A stretch of 64,000 nt of DNA, from contig JAOTYL010000007.1 of the NCBI GenBank assembly GCA_029861865.1, forward strand, positions 149,543-213,542, in the 5' to 3' direction. The notes below the pieces were generated by a model, which saw only the letters and a list, made by a program, of their open reading frames with translations, was not told where the DNA came from and made no database searches. This DNA comes from Myxococcales bacterium. Lineage in GTDB: Bacteria > Myxococcota_A > Polyangia > Polyangiales > Houyiibacteriaceae. The stretch's first letter is position 1, and each line of letters starts with the position of its first letter. Shown one piece after another: positions 30,347-39,843 of this stretch. Both the position numbers and the translations under genes were made by a program.

Positions 30347-30976
30347 TTACAAATCAAATAGGCGCGCTGGCTCTTCGAGCCAATGGTCTGGCTCCCCCGC
30401 CGCAAGAGTCTCTCGAGCAAAAGGCCCCCAAGTGACCGCCACCGTGGTCACGCCGGCGCGCTTTCCAGCTTCGATATCGTGAAGGGAGTCGCCGACGAAT
30501 AACGCCTCTTCGGCCGAAGCCCCCAAGGCGCCGAGCGCCATCAGAACGGGCTCTGGGTGAGGCTTGCCGTTGACCACGTCATCCGCGCATACGCGGACTG
30601 AAAACTCTTCTTCGAGCCCGAGAAGGCGAAGCCCGCGCTTCGCTCCAGTGCTGAGCTTGCTGGTTACCAGCCCGAGCGCGACCCCCATATCGTGGAGCCT
30701 TCGAACCGTATCGACGACACCGGGGTAGGGCTTGGCCATCGCATCATGGTGCGTGAGATTGTACGTCCGATAGGTATCGAGCATCGCAGCGAGCCCTTCT
30801 TTGGACTGGGCTACGCGGTTCAGCTGATCGCGAAGAGGCGTCCCAACGCCCGAAAGCCAATGAGCGTCCGAAAACTCCCGACCAAGGTGCACCCGGGACG
30901 TGTGATGAAACGACGTGAGAATCAGGTCGATCGAATCGAGCAGGGTCCCATCGAGGTCGAATAAGTAAGCGTGCAT
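30347..30976 (-). CDS. HAD family hydrolase, phosphoglycolate-phosphatase/PpaX-like
   Basis: A 209-aa HAD-superfamily phosphatase. Motif I is FDLDGTLLDS near the N-terminus, motif II falls in LVTSKLS with Thr/Ser, a conserved Lys follows (GKPHPEPV), and the acidic motif IV is FVGDSLHDIEAGKRAG. It has an alpha-helical cap typical of subfamily IA phosphoglycolate phosphatases or pyrophosphatases. ATG 30976 starts at the family position, and GTG 31000 is an in-frame alternative eight codons upstream. It sits 34 bp downstream of the saccharopine-dehydrogenase-like gene. Confidence 0.88.
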   Translation of the reverse strand: MHAYLFDLDGTLLDSIDLILTSFHHTSRVHLGREFSDAHWLSGVGTPLRDQLNRVAQSKEGLAAMLDTYRTYNLTHHDAMAKPYPGVVDTVRRLHDMGVALGLVTSKLSTGAKRGLRLLGLEEEFSVRVCADDVVNGKPHPEPVLMALGALGASAEEALFVGDSLHDIEAGKRAGVTTVAVTWGPFARETLAAGEPDHWLEEPARLFDL

Positions 30977-31010
30977 GGTTTTCGGCAATTGGTACGCCAC
31001 CGCGCCGTCT

Positions 31011-32324
31011 CTATCGGACTAGCTGAGGACGTTCGGCACTCGCGTCGCCCGCTACAGTCTCGCTGACCGCATCAGTTTGGCTCTGGATTTCGAACTTCAT
31101 GCCTGCATTCCGCAGACGTTCGATCAATCGCATCCCCATGGCGACGGCCGGCGTGGTGATGCCGCCCTCGCTTTGCAAGTTCGCCCCGTCGAGCGCGAGG
31201 CAGAGCGCCGCCTCGCTCAACATGATCGCCGTAGCGCCGTAACCCGGGTCTTGATAGCCCTCGACGATCCCTCGGACTTCGTTGCCGTCGCCGAGCGCGA
31301 TGAGCCTGGTCTTGAAGAATCCATTTTCGCGGGCTTCTTTGTCCGGCCCCTCTCCAGGCACGGGTAGCCGCTTTTGGATTATCGGTCGGGTGAGGGGGAA
31401 GGCGACCAGACCTAAGAAACCCATTATGCCGCCCGCGATCGTCACGGCCCGCGTGAAGCCTTTGGGGCCTTTCCCCGCGCTCATCACTTCGGAGTAACGA
31501 AAGTCTTTGCCCCAAGGGAGTCCCATGAGCGCGTGGCTTCGACGGACGATACGGGTGTTGATCCCTGCCATCACGAAGGGCGCGGTCCACATATCGAAGT
31601 CGTGATCGAAGCGTACGCCCGTTTGGTCGCTCTTGTCGGGCCCGCGCACGCCCTTGGGGTTCAGTGCGTAGGGGTTTCCGAGAACTTTTCTCACACTCGG
31701 GTTTGCTTTGATCTCGTCGACCATGTTCATCATGGTAGCTAGCGTTCCGCCGCTCGGTCCGCCTCTCAAATCGGCCGCCATCTTCACCTCTGACGCGTAT
31801 TTGCCATGAAGCTTCTTCATGGCCTCTTGGACCATCAATGTGCCGAGGTCGGACGGAACCGAATCGAAGCCGCAGCAATGGACGATGCGCGCGCCGTTGT
31901 TCTGCGCCGTTTCGTGGTGCGCGTCAATCATGTCTCGGATGAAGTTGGACTCGCCCGTCAGGTCGCAGTAGTCGGTCGCGTTTCGCACGCAGGCAGCGAC
32001 CAGCTCATGCCCGTACTTGGCATAGGGACCTACGGCGGAGATGACCACCTCGGCGCGCGACGCGATCGCATCGAGCGACGCGCCATCGAAGCTGTCACCG
32101 ATCAAGATCGGCAGCTCGGGGGCGCCGATCTCTCGGGCGAGCGCGTCGAGCTTTTCTTGGTTGCGGCCGGCGAGGGCGAGCCGAAGCTTCGCCGGGTTGC
32201 CGTCGCGGTGCAGGTAGTTGCGTACGAGATAGTCGGCGACGAGCTTGCCGGTGAAGCCGGTTGCGCCCCAGAGGACGATGTCGAAGTCGCGCGACCGATT
32301 GCGGGTACGGGGGAGGTTGGGCAT
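31011..32324 (-). CDS. saccharopine dehydrogenase/trans-acting enoyl reductase family protein
   Basis: A 437-aa NAD(P)-dependent reductase. The N-terminal Rossmann motif is VLWGATGFTGKLVADYLVR, and GPYAKYGHELVAACV and CDLTGESNFIRDMID follow, as in the family that includes mycobacterial trans-acting enoyl reductases. The C-terminal half has a hydrophobic segment near residues 290-310 (TIAGGIMGFLGLVAFPL) that may touch membrane. These relatives act on lipid or polyketide intermediates, so a role in lipid modification is plausible. The short flanking open frame upstream is a shadow of the beta-CASP gene. Confidence 0.87.
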   Translation of the reverse strand: MPNLPRTRNRSRDFDIVLWGATGFTGKLVADYLVRNYLHRDGNPAKLRLALAGRNQEKLDALAREIGAPELPILIGDSFDGASLDAIASRAEVVISAVGPYAKYGHELVAACVRNATDYCDLTGESNFIRDMIDAHHETAQNNGARIVHCCGFDSVPSDLGTLMVQEAMKKLHGKYASEVKMAADLRGGPSGGTLATMMNMVDEIKANPSVRKVLGNPYALNPKGVRGPDKSDQTGVRFDHDFDMWTAPFVMAGINTRIVRRSHALMGLPWGKDFRYSEVMSAGKGPKGFTRAVTIAGGIMGFLGLVAFPLTRPIIQKRLPVPGEGPDKEARENGFFKTRLIALGDGNEVRGIVEGYQDPGYGATAIMLSEAALCLALDGANLQSEGGITTPAVAMGMRLIERLRNAGMKFEIQSQTDAVSETVAGDASAERPQLVR

Positions 32325-32432
32325 GGCAGATGCATAGGGCAGGGGCTGCCACGACGCCAGCCCGAAATCCGAGGCCCGCAAGAAGCCGCAAACGCCCTTT
32401 GCTCGAGGTCCTTTGAATAGTAAGAGGGTCCC

Positions 32433-33839
32433 ATGCACGTGGAGTTCGTCGGTGCGGCCGGTGGGAATGTCACCGGATCGCGACACCTGGTACACACCGA
32501 GCACGCCACGATCCTGCTCGACTGCGGCCTTTTTCAGGGGCGACGCAAGGATACCTACGAGCGAAACCGTGACCTCGGCTTTCGGGCGTCCGATGTCGAC
32601 GTCATGGTGCTGTCCCACGCCCACATCGACCATTCGGGGGCCCTGCCACGGCTCTATCGGCAGGGGTTCCGCGGCCCGATCTACTGCACGCCTGCAACAC
32701 GCGATCTTTGTGCGGTCATGCTCGAGGATTCGGCCGAGATTCAACGGCAGGACGCAGCCTACATCAACCGCGCGATCGAACGAGACCACGCGGACATGGA
32801 GCCGGTCGAGCCGCTTTACACACAGGATGACGTCGTTGGCACCCTCGGCCTGATGGTGAACGTTCCCTATCACCGAGAGATCGTGATCGCAGAAGGTGTG
32901 AAACTCACCTATTGCGACGCGGGGCACGTGCTCGGAAGCGCGATGGTCGCGCTCGACATCGATGTGGTGGGCGAGGAGCGTCGCCTCGTTTTTTCTGGCG
33001 ACATCGGGAGGCGCCACATGCCGATCCTGCGAGACCCCGAAATCCCGCCGCGGGCCACCTACCTGCTCATGGAGAGCACGTATGGCGATCGAAACCATGA
33101 CCCGATCGAGCGGATGGAGGACGAGCTGCACGACGTGATCAGCCGAACGGTTGACCGGGGCGGCAAAGTGATCGTCCCGTCCTTCGCGCTTGAGCGCGCC
33201 CAGGAGGTCATCTATGCCCTCAAAGATCTCAAGAACCAAGGGCGTCTGCCCGATGTTCCGGTCTACGTGGATTCTCCGTTGACGGTGAAGGTGACCGACG
33301 TGTTCCGGATGCATCCCAACTGCTTCGACCGCAGAGCAAGGGAGCTCGTCCTGAGTGGCGACTCGCCCTTCGACTTCGAGGGGCTCAAGTACGTCTCTTC
33401 CGTCGAGGATTCCAAGGCGATCGACCGAAGTGACGATCCGGCGGTGATCATTTCTGCGAGCGGCATGTGTGAGTTTGGTCGCGTCGTTCATCATCTGGTC
33501 GCCAGCATCGAGAACCGAAAGAACACCGTCATGATCGTAGGCTTTCAGGCGCAGCACACCCTAGGGCGACGCCTGGTGGAGCGGCGGTCGCGGGTTCGAA
33601 TCTTCGGCGTCGAACGTGACCGTCACGCGGAGGTGGCCGTGTTGAACGGTTTCAGCGCGCACGCCGGGCAGGACGACCTCATCGACTATGCGGAGCGCGT
33701 CCGCGAAGCCGGCAGCCTTCGCACCGTCGCTTTGGTGCACGGAGAAGACGAGCCGCGCAACACGTTGAAGGAGTTACTCGAAGCGAGGGGCTTTCCGAGC
33801 GTCCTGACGCCGAAGCGCGGAGATCGTCTGCGGCTCTGA
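32433..33839 (+). CDS. MBL-fold/beta-CASP nuclease (RNA exonuclease-like)
   Basis: A 468-aa metallo-beta-lactamase-fold protein with the zinc motif HAHIDH at residues 62-67, further ligands in DAGHVLGSAM and DIGRR, a beta-CASP domain (VIVPSFALERAQEVIYAL and ISASGMCEFGRVVHH) and the terminal GFSAHAGQDDLIDY. The architecture matches bacterial and archaeal YSH1/CPSF-like RNA-processing nucleases. The substrate is inferred to be RNA. It is followed by a Rieske oxygenase on the same strand after 188 bp. Confidence 0.92.
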   Translation: MHVEFVGAAGGNVTGSRHLVHTEHATILLDCGLFQGRRKDTYERNRDLGFRASDVDVMVLSHAHIDHSGALPRLYRQGFRGPIYCTPATRDLCAVMLEDSAEIQRQDAAYINRAIERDHADMEPVEPLYTQDDVVGTLGLMVNVPYHREIVIAEGVKLTYCDAGHVLGSAMVALDIDVVGEERRLVFSGDIGRRHMPILRDPEIPPRATYLLMESTYGDRNHDPIERMEDELHDVISRTVDRGGKVIVPSFALERAQEVIYALKDLKNQGRLPDVPVYVDSPLTVKVTDVFRMHPNCFDRRARELVLSGDSPFDFEGLKYVSSVEDSKAIDRSDDPAVIISASGMCEFGRVVHHLVASIENRKNTVMIVGFQAQHTLGRRLVERRSRVRIFGVERDRHAEVAVLNGFSAHAGQDDLIDYAERVREAGSLRTVALVHGEDEPRNTLKELLEARGFPSVLTPKRGDRLRL

Positions 33840-34027
33840 CTAGCGCGCCAATTTTGCGTCGTGAATGGTCCTCCACCCTGAACGGTGCGTCTCGCCGCCC
33901 GAGCTGTCGCACGATCGGGGTGAGCGGTAGCTTGGTTCCAGACCGTTCGTGTCCCACGGTTATCCCTACACACGATCGCGCCACCGATACTTTGCATGCC
34001 GCGATCAGAGCCGGTAAAGCTCCACCC

Positions 34028-35176
34028 ATGCAGGGCAGTACCCTGGTCCGCCTTCGGGCCAACGAGAAGACGACGCGTCCCGGCCTCGCACACAAGGCGC
34101 GCCAAGTAGGGATGAACCCCAACCACTGGTATCCCGCAGCGTTCAGTCGTGACGTGAAGCGCAAGCAGGTGATCGAGACCCGGTTTTCCGGCGGGGATCT
34201 CGCCGTCTTTCGTGGAGACGACGGCGTCGCGCAAGTCCTCGAGAACCGCTGCGCCCATCGACACATCAAGCTGAGCCACGGCAGTGTCGAGAACTGCACC
34301 CTCGTTTGCCTCTACCACGGCTGGACGTACGACCGGTCCGGCGAGCTCGTCGCCACCAAGCACGACGACTTTGGCAAAAAGCTCCCTTCTGCCCGCGTGC
34401 AGAGCTACCCGACTCGCGAGCGTTACGGCATCGTGTGGTTCTTTCCGGGGGACCCAGAGCTTGCGAAGGTCACACCGCTCGTCGAGATTCCGAATTTCGA
34501 AGGCACCGAGGCCTGGGCCTCGCTTTCGTTCGCCTATACCTGGGCGGCCCATCATTCGATGGTGATCGACAATCTCTGCAACCTGACCCACCTCTGGGTG
34601 CACGGGAAATGGATCCCGTACGCCGACACGTTCCTGGCCGACCACACGCTCGAGGGTGACAAGATCACGCTCACATGGAGGCACCAACTCCGCCGTGACT
34701 ATCAGTACCCGCTCACGAGACGGCTCTTCGGGAAAGACCAGGGAGCCGAGAGCGACACTTTCATGGTCTACGACTATCCGTACCAGAGTGCGCTGAGCAA
34801 CAATCGGGTGCGTTCCAACAACTTCATGCTGCCGATGGACGACACTACGACGAAGGTGTTCTCGCTTCAGCAGTGGAAGCCCGCAACGATCCCATTCACC
34901 AAAGGCCGTCTTTTCCCGCGCGCCATGGCGCAGCTCATGATGCCCTTGCTTCGACCGTACGTGAAAGAGGTCTTTCGTCAGGACGGCTTCACCGTCGAAG
35001 AGGAGCAGGTCGCCTATCTGCGATATGCCGACAAAGCCATCCCCGAGCCCAACCCGTCCGTCAACCGCTTCAACAAGCTCGCCGTTCAGAAATGGAACGA
35101 CTACCTCGACTACGGCCAAACCGGAAAGCTCACCGAGCGACAAATGGCCGAACAGACCCGGTTAAAACGCCTGTAG
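34028..35176 (+). CDS. Rieske 2Fe-2S aromatic-ring-hydroxylating-type oxygenase
   Basis: A 382-aa oxygenase alpha-subunit-like protein. The Rieske cluster ligands are C75, H77, C94 and H97 (CAHRH and CLYHGW). The mononuclear iron site lies in MVIDNLCNLTHLWVH (Asp and two His). Such enzymes hydroxylate or demethylate aromatic or sterol-like substrates using electrons from a reductase that is not encoded nearby. ATG 34028 is preferred because the longer frame from 33854 is low complexity. An ArsC/Spx-like gene follows after 43 bp. Confidence 0.88.
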   Translation: MQGSTLVRLRANEKTTRPGLAHKARQVGMNPNHWYPAAFSRDVKRKQVIETRFSGGDLAVFRGDDGVAQVLENRCAHRHIKLSHGSVENCTLVCLYHGWTYDRSGELVATKHDDFGKKLPSARVQSYPTRERYGIVWFFPGDPELAKVTPLVEIPNFEGTEAWASLSFAYTWAAHHSMVIDNLCNLTHLWVHGKWIPYADTFLADHTLEGDKITLTWRHQLRRDYQYPLTRRLFGKDQGAESDTFMVYDYPYQSALSNNRVRSNNFMLPMDDTTTKVFSLQQWKPATIPFTKGRLFPRAMAQLMMPLLRPYVKEVFRQDGFTVEEEQVAYLRYADKAIPEPNPSVNRFNKLAVQKWNDYLDYGQTGKLTERQMAEQTRLKRL

Positions 35177-35219
35177 CGACGCGCGGCGCAGCTTCGAACC
35201 GTGTGCTACGCATCGGGCG

Positions 35220-35579
35220 ATGTCGATTGTCGTGTATCAGTATTCGAAGTGCGGCACCTGCAAGAAAGCGCGGCAGTTTCTCGAAGAAGCGGGAGTGGAC
35301 TTCAAGTCGAAGGACATCGTCACCAATCCGCCGTCGAAGGTGCTTCTCGCCAAGGCCTACAGGTTGTCGGGCCTGCCCATCAAGAAACTCTTCAACACGT
35401 CGGGTCAGAGCTATCGCGATGGTGGCTTCAAAGACAAGCTTCCAAAGATGACCGACGACCAAGCGCTGACCGCGCTGGCGGCGGACGGAAAGCTGATCAA
35501 ACGTCCGTTGGTCCTGGGGGACGGGTTCGCGCTCGTGGGCTTCCAAGAAGACGAATGGCGGAAGGCGCTCGGGGTTTGA
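35220..35579 (+). CDS. ArsC/Spx family thioredoxin-fold protein
   Basis: At 119 aa this is the length of the YffB/Spx/ArsC family. The redox motif CGTC lies at residues 12-15 (YSKCGTCKKARQFLEE), followed by the thioredoxin-like fold with LPIKKLFNTSGQSYRDG and IKRPLVLGDGFALVGF. The Arg triad typical of arsenate reductases is not obvious, so it is more likely a glutathione- or regulator-type family member than a true arsenate reductase. It is the third gene on this strand after the beta-CASP and Rieske genes. Confidence 0.87.
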   Translation: MSIVVYQYSKCGTCKKARQFLEEAGVDFKSKDIVTNPPSKVLLAKAYRLSGLPIKKLFNTSGQSYRDGGFKDKLPKMTDDQALTALAADGKLIKRPLVLGDGFALVGFQEDEWRKALGV

Positions 35580-35627
35580 GCCCACGCGACTAGGCGTGTG
35601 CGACGACCTTGATCTCGATCAAGCCGT

Positions 35628-37544
35628 CTAGAGCGCGTTACACACGCTTAGCAGTCTGGCAGCTGTCGGCTCGAGGCCTGTGATCGACAAGTCGGCTTCG
35701 GCCGCATCGAGATCGGCGTTGAGACGGTCGACTGGACCTGCCTCGAGGTCACCATCGGAGAGCGCGCGGGCTAGGGAAGCGCGGCTCTGGTCGATCAAAA
35801 CTTGGACTTGGCGAATGTCTTGGTTCGCCGAGGCGGGCGCGGAGTTCGCAATCGTCGCGGCGTTTTGAGCGCGCGCTCCCGCGGCGCAGCTTGCGTCACG
35901 GACGAGCAAGTCGTTCCGAATCGGCTTGTACCTCGAGATGCCGCCGATGATGTCTTCGATGAGGTCCCCCAAGATCGCTTTGCCCGCCACGCGCCGCACC
36001 GGGGAGTTTGCAGTGTAGATGCCCCCGTCGGGCGCCACGCTCGTCACGGCGATCGATTCCTCCCGACCCTGGGTAAACGAGAGCAACTCACCTGTGTCGC
36101 GATCGAGAAGTCCGACCCCTACCTTCAGCATGATCTCTCGCCCCTGGATCGTCTGTCCGCCGCCGACGCTGACGGCGATTCCGTTGGCTGTGATCGTCGG
36201 AGTGAGCGCCTGAAACTCGAGGAGGATCTGTGGGTCGTCGGGGAAGGCGCCAAAGGTGGCCGTCCAATCGAGGCTCGCGCTGTCACCGTTGTCGGTCAGC
36301 TTGAAGACGTCTTTGCGGGTGACCGCGAAGAGCTCGCCGTTGTCGGGTGAAACCGCGATCGACGCGGCGATTGGCTCGCCTACGTCAAAGCGCCAAAGCT
36401 CATTCATCTCGCGATCGAGCGCAATGACGTTCCCGAGATTGTCGGAGACGAAGACCCTCTCGCCGTCTTCGCTGATCGATGGCGTCGAGCCTGTGCCACC
36501 TTCGAAGGTAGTGGAGTTAAGGACTTGGAACTCCAGGCCGCCGTTTCCGTCGTCCGCCAAATCGACCGAGTAGAGGGCACCGAGCTCGGACTTACCGTCC
36601 GCGGTCCCGTCCGCTGCATCGTCTGCGGTCGCGGCGACGTAGATCACGCTCGTATTGGGGTCGATCGCGAAGTAGTTGGTCACTACCGAGCCACCACCGA
36701 AGATCACATCGATGATCACCGACCAAAGGCTCAGCCCACTCGGGGTTTGGCCAAACACCTCGTCTGTCAGTGCGTTACTGGCGTCGATGACGAACGGGGG
36801 AAACTCGATCTCCACACTGGCTGCGGGCGCGCCCGGGATTTGGCCGTTGGGAGCCTTCTTGGTGCCGGTCGCTCGATCGAAGGCGAAGATTTCGCCGCCG
36901 ATGGTCAGGCCTACGACTGAATCGGTCCGCGGATGATAGTTGAAACCAAACGAGTGTGTGGTGGAGCGTTCGCCCTGCACGATATCTGGCAGCGTGAGTC
37001 CGGTAGGCACTCGCCAGATCTCGCTGCCGTCGGGCCTCAGCGCCATCGCTTCGGTGTAGGTCGCATGATAGACGATCTGCGCTCCAGGGTTATCCGGGTC
37101 GTTCAAGATCAGGATCGCTCCGCTACCGGCGTTGCTTCCGTTGCTGGGGATCGCCCAGTTGCGTTCACCGGTTTCGGCGTCGAGCGACACGAGAGACACG
37201 TCGTCATCTTCCGGCGGGAACAAGGGACTGAAGTAGAGATTGCCCTCGTTGTCGTAGGTCGGCCCTTCGGGGACGTAAAAGCGCGTTTCCTTCGTCCAGG
37301 CGAGCTCCATCATCGGCGCTGCCGCAATCCATACATTGTCGCTGTTGTTGGGCCCGACGTGCATCGTGTGAAAGGCGTTGGGCTCGGGAATGATCCCGTA
37401 GTCATAAACGCCCACGGTTCTCGCGCCCACAGGGACCCAACCGTCTACGCCGAGCGGTTCTTGTTCCGAGTCGGAACAGCCGACAGCGGCCATCAGGGCA
37501 AGGCTCACAACAAGGGCGACGAGCATCCGAGGATCGGTGCGCAT
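35628..37544 (-). CDS. PQQ-like beta-propeller lipoprotein
   Basis: A 638-aa lipoprotein (lipobox AVGC near residue 22). Propeller blades recur through residues about 80-520 with repeats such as VSLVSLDAETGERNWAI, IFAFDRATGTKK, VIALDREMNELWRFDVG and GLLDRDTGELLSF, typical of outer-membrane-assembly or PQQ-binding-like scaffolds. A C-terminal helical segment with Asp/Ala-rich heptads (residues about 560-638) follows. No catalytic PQQ site is evident. It may be an extracytoplasmic binding scaffold or a sensor. It starts 56 bp before the end of the quinone-oxidoreductase-like gene. Confidence 0.8.
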   Translation of the reverse strand: MRTDPRMLVALVVSLALMAAVGCSDSEQEPLGVDGWVPVGARTVGVYDYGIIPEPNAFHTMHVGPNNSDNVWIAAAPMMELAWTKETRFYVPEGPTYDNEGNLYFSPLFPPEDDDVSLVSLDAETGERNWAIPSNGSNAGSGAILILNDPDNPGAQIVYHATYTEAMALRPDGSEIWRVPTGLTLPDIVQGERSTTHSFGFNYHPRTDSVVGLTIGGEIFAFDRATGTKKAPNGQIPGAPAASVEIEFPPFVIDASNALTDEVFGQTPSGLSLWSVIIDVIFGGGSVVTNYFAIDPNTSVIYVAATADDAADGTADGKSELGALYSVDLADDGNGGLEFQVLNSTTFEGGTGSTPSISEDGERVFVSDNLGNVIALDREMNELWRFDVGEPIAASIAVSPDNGELFAVTRKDVFKLTDNGDSASLDWTATFGAFPDDPQILLEFQALTPTITANGIAVSVGGGQTIQGREIMLKVGVGLLDRDTGELLSFTQGREESIAVTSVAPDGGIYTANSPVRRVAGKAILGDLIEDIIGGISRYKPIRNDLLVRDASCAAGARAQNAATIANSAPASANQDIRQVQVLIDQSRASLARALSDGDLEAGPVDRLNADLDAAEADLSITGLEPTAARLLSVCNAL

Positions 37545-37599
37545 GCGGGCAAGCTTAGCCCGGGAATTCCGGAAAGCGAATGATTCACCGGAAGAAGTC

Positions 37600-38574
37600 C
37601 TAGATCGTCACGATCACGCGGCCGGCTCCCTTTCGTTCTTCGATGAATGCGTGGGCCTCCGCGATCTGCTCGAGCGCAAAGCGCGCGCCCACCGGCAGCC
37701 CCACCCACCCTTGCTGGATCGCGTCGTTCATGTCCCGCGCAGCCTCGCGCTTCGCCTCGAGAGGGAAGTCATCGCTGCCCAAGAAGAACACGCGCACATT
37801 CTTGAACACCAGAGGCCAAAATGGAATCGTCGCGTCAGGGGCGTTGCTCGCGTAGGTCGCGATCGACCCGCCGAGCTTCAGCATCTGCTCGTCGCTTGCG
37901 ATGTTGGCGGCGAAGGCGACCTCGACGATGTGGTCAATTCCGCCAGGCGCGATGGCTACAACTCGCGCTGCGGTCCCCTCGCCCGACTCGACGACTTGAT
38001 GAGCCCCGGCTTCTTTCGCGACCTCTGACTGCGCCGGGCTCTGCACCGTTGCGATGACCGTGGCGCCAGCTAGCCGCGCGAGTCGGACCGCACAGGTTCC
38101 AACCGCCCCCGCGCCACCTTGAACGAGAACGGTACGCCCCTCGACCGCGCCGCCCGCATGGACCGCCCGATGCGCCGTCAGTCCCGGAATACCGAGGAGA
38201 GCCCCTTGCTCGAAGCTCACATCATCCGGCAGCTCGAACACCTGGGTTTCGGGGACGACACAGAGCTCGGCGGCAGTTCCAAACGGTCGATAGCTCTGCG
38301 CGCCGAAACACCAGACCCGTTGGCCGATCCACTTGGGATCTACCCCATCGCCGACGTGGTCGACGACTCCCGCGCCATCGCTATGCGGTATGACTCGGGG
38401 ATAGGGCATTCCGACCCCGAATGTGTCCTGCCGCTTTTTGACATCTCCTGGATTCACTCCAGACGCAGCGATGCGGATGCGAATCTCACTCGGTGCCGGC
38501 ATCGGCTCGGGCATGTCGCCGATGACGAGCGACTCGTTTGGAGGACCTTGTTTCTCGTACCACGCGGCTCGCAT
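37600..38574 (-). CDS. NADPH:quinone oxidoreductase/zinc-free medium-chain dehydrogenase
   Basis: A 324-aa medium-chain dehydrogenase/reductase. The nucleotide motif GAGAVGTCAVRLARLAG and the GROES-like N-terminal domain (IRIRIAASGVNPGDVKKRQ) are present. Structural and catalytic zinc Cys residues are missing, which places it with quinone-oxidoreductase/zeta-crystallin-like enzymes that reduce quinones or alpha,beta-unsaturated carbonyls. ATG 38574 has a purine-rich site (GAGAGGAACG) upstream. The gene start lies 38 bp downstream of the oxygenase stop, and both genes share the minus strand. Confidence 0.9.
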   Translation of the reverse strand: MRAAWYEKQGPPNESLVIGDMPEPMPAPSEIRIRIAASGVNPGDVKKRQDTFGVGMPYPRVIPHSDGAGVVDHVGDGVDPKWIGQRVWCFGAQSYRPFGTAAELCVVPETQVFELPDDVSFEQGALLGIPGLTAHRAVHAGGAVEGRTVLVQGGAGAVGTCAVRLARLAGATVIATVQSPAQSEVAKEAGAHQVVESGEGTAARVVAIAPGGIDHIVEVAFAANIASDEQMLKLGGSIATYASNAPDATIPFWPLVFKNVRVFFLGSDDFPLEAKREAARDMNDAIQQGWVGLPVGARFALEQIAEAHAFIEERKGAGRVIVTI

Positions 38575-38612
38575 TCGTTCCTCTCGCAAGCGCGGAAGGT
38601 ATCACGAGCCGC

Positions 38613-39455
38613 TCATTCGTCCTCGTAGAACATTGGCCCGGTGCCTCTCTCACGAAACCATTTCGTAATTATGATCTTGTGGCCTCGCGTGACGGGCGTT
38701 CCGCTGTGCAGCGTGTCTGGGTTGGGCGTGCCGTCCGGGTAAAGACTGTTCCAGATGATCGCCTGCCCCTTTCGAGGGCGAAAATCTCTGTCGATCGCGG
38801 AAAACCTGGTGACACCACCTTGCATGTCCTCGTTGAGGTAGACCATGAAAGTCCAAGTCCGGTTGCCCTTGGTGGCAGTGTGCTCGACGTACTCCGCAGT
38901 CCCGCGCTCGAAGTAATCGGTGTGTGCCTTGAACTCCTGACCCACCTCATAGCGCTGGGCTTGAATGCCCTCGGAGTACGCGACTCGGATCCCGAGCGTC
39001 TTCGCGATCCGTTGGTCGATGCCGGCGATGATGGGATCGCTCAGCAACGACAGATCGCTGGTCCTGCTGGTTCGGAAGTACTCGTCCTCGCTCTCTTTTG
39101 TAACGGTGGATGGACGCAAACGTCGACCAATGATTTCGATCATCGTATCGCACTCCACCCCCGACATGAAGTCATCCAGCACGTATATCTGCAGCTTGTC
39201 GGTGTCCACCTTCTGCAGTTTCGGATCCGCCGCATTTCGCGTGAGGCGGGTTTCGGAAATTGCCCGGTAGTCAGGCTCGGCCACATCCAATAATTCCGCG
39301 CCGGCGGGGAACTTCTCCCCCATGGCCTCTCGGATCGAATCCAGCGAAAACCGATTGTGAAGGAGAACCGACACCAGCTCATGGGGGTCGCATTCGCGTT
39401 CGAGGTTTTCCTCCAACCAACGCTTCCACAGATCATCGAGTGTTGGTTTCTTCAT
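38613..39455 (-). CDS. 2OG-Fe(II) oxygenase, prolyl-4-hydroxylase-like
   Basis: A 280-aa protein whose C-terminal half is a P4H-type double-stranded beta-helix. The iron triad is H168 and D170 (EFKAHTDYF) plus H240 (DTLHSGTP), and K250 (RGHKIIITKW) would bind 2-oxoglutarate. The N-terminal 80 residues resemble a short helical module (DLWKRWLEENLERECDP) that recurs with such oxygenases in related bacteria. Substrates could be protein prolines or small molecules. ATG 39467 is an alternative four codons upstream. Confidence 0.85.
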   Translation of the reverse strand: MKKPTLDDLWKRWLEENLERECDPHELVSVLLHNRFSLDSIREAMGEKFPAGAELLDVAEPDYRAISETRLTRNAADPKLQKVDTDKLQIYVLDDFMSGVECDTMIEIIGRRLRPSTVTKESEDEYFRTSRTSDLSLLSDPIIAGIDQRIAKTLGIRVAYSEGIQAQRYEVGQEFKAHTDYFERGTAEYVEHTATKGNRTWTFMVYLNEDMQGGVTRFSAIDRDFRPRKGQAIIWNSLYPDGTPNPDTLHSGTPVTRGHKIIITKWFRERGTGPMFYEDE

Positions 39456-39843
39456 CCCGGCTTGCATGAATCCGAAGCGCAACCCCGTCGTCGCCGTCGC
39501 TCAAGTGGTCGACGGTCCAAGAAGATACTCCGCTTCCGGGAATCCGTCATACAGGCTGGCGTGGGTCAGAGCGGCCGGGAGACCCAACCGTGCTTCCACA
39601 TCCACACCAAGAGTCGCTCGCGGAGGACCGCCGCAGTCCAGCGTCTTCTTCTTGGGCGATTTGGGCGCATGTTGGGGCTAGTAAGCAAGAGACATGCCGA
39701 GCTCTTTCACGTTCGTTCCTTTGCAGACTTCGGCGAGTGTGCGCCACAGGCACGCTCACTGTGGTGCAGTTGCCACACACGTCGACAACCGCGCGCCGCC
39801 GAACCGGCGTACACTGCGGCCTTAGCGACGAAAGGAGAAGCCT
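39456..39843. other. intergenic region, promoter-bearing but no gene seen
   Basis: This gap of about 390 bp separates the minus-strand oxygenase from the plus-strand cupin gene. Overlapping open frames here are GC-rich shadows with no domain. The last 20 bases hold the cupin ribosome-binding site AAAGGAG. Promoters for both divergent genes must lie here, but no clear -10/-35 pair stands out. Confidence 0.5.

Noticed and set aside
33854..34027. N-terminal extension of the Rieske oxygenase frame
   Set aside because: Low-complexity sequence before the family start, and ATG 34028 gives the normal length.
33686..35143. Long minus-strand open frame over the Rieske oxygenase
   Set aside because: Opposite-strand shadow of the Rieske gene, with no recognisable fold.
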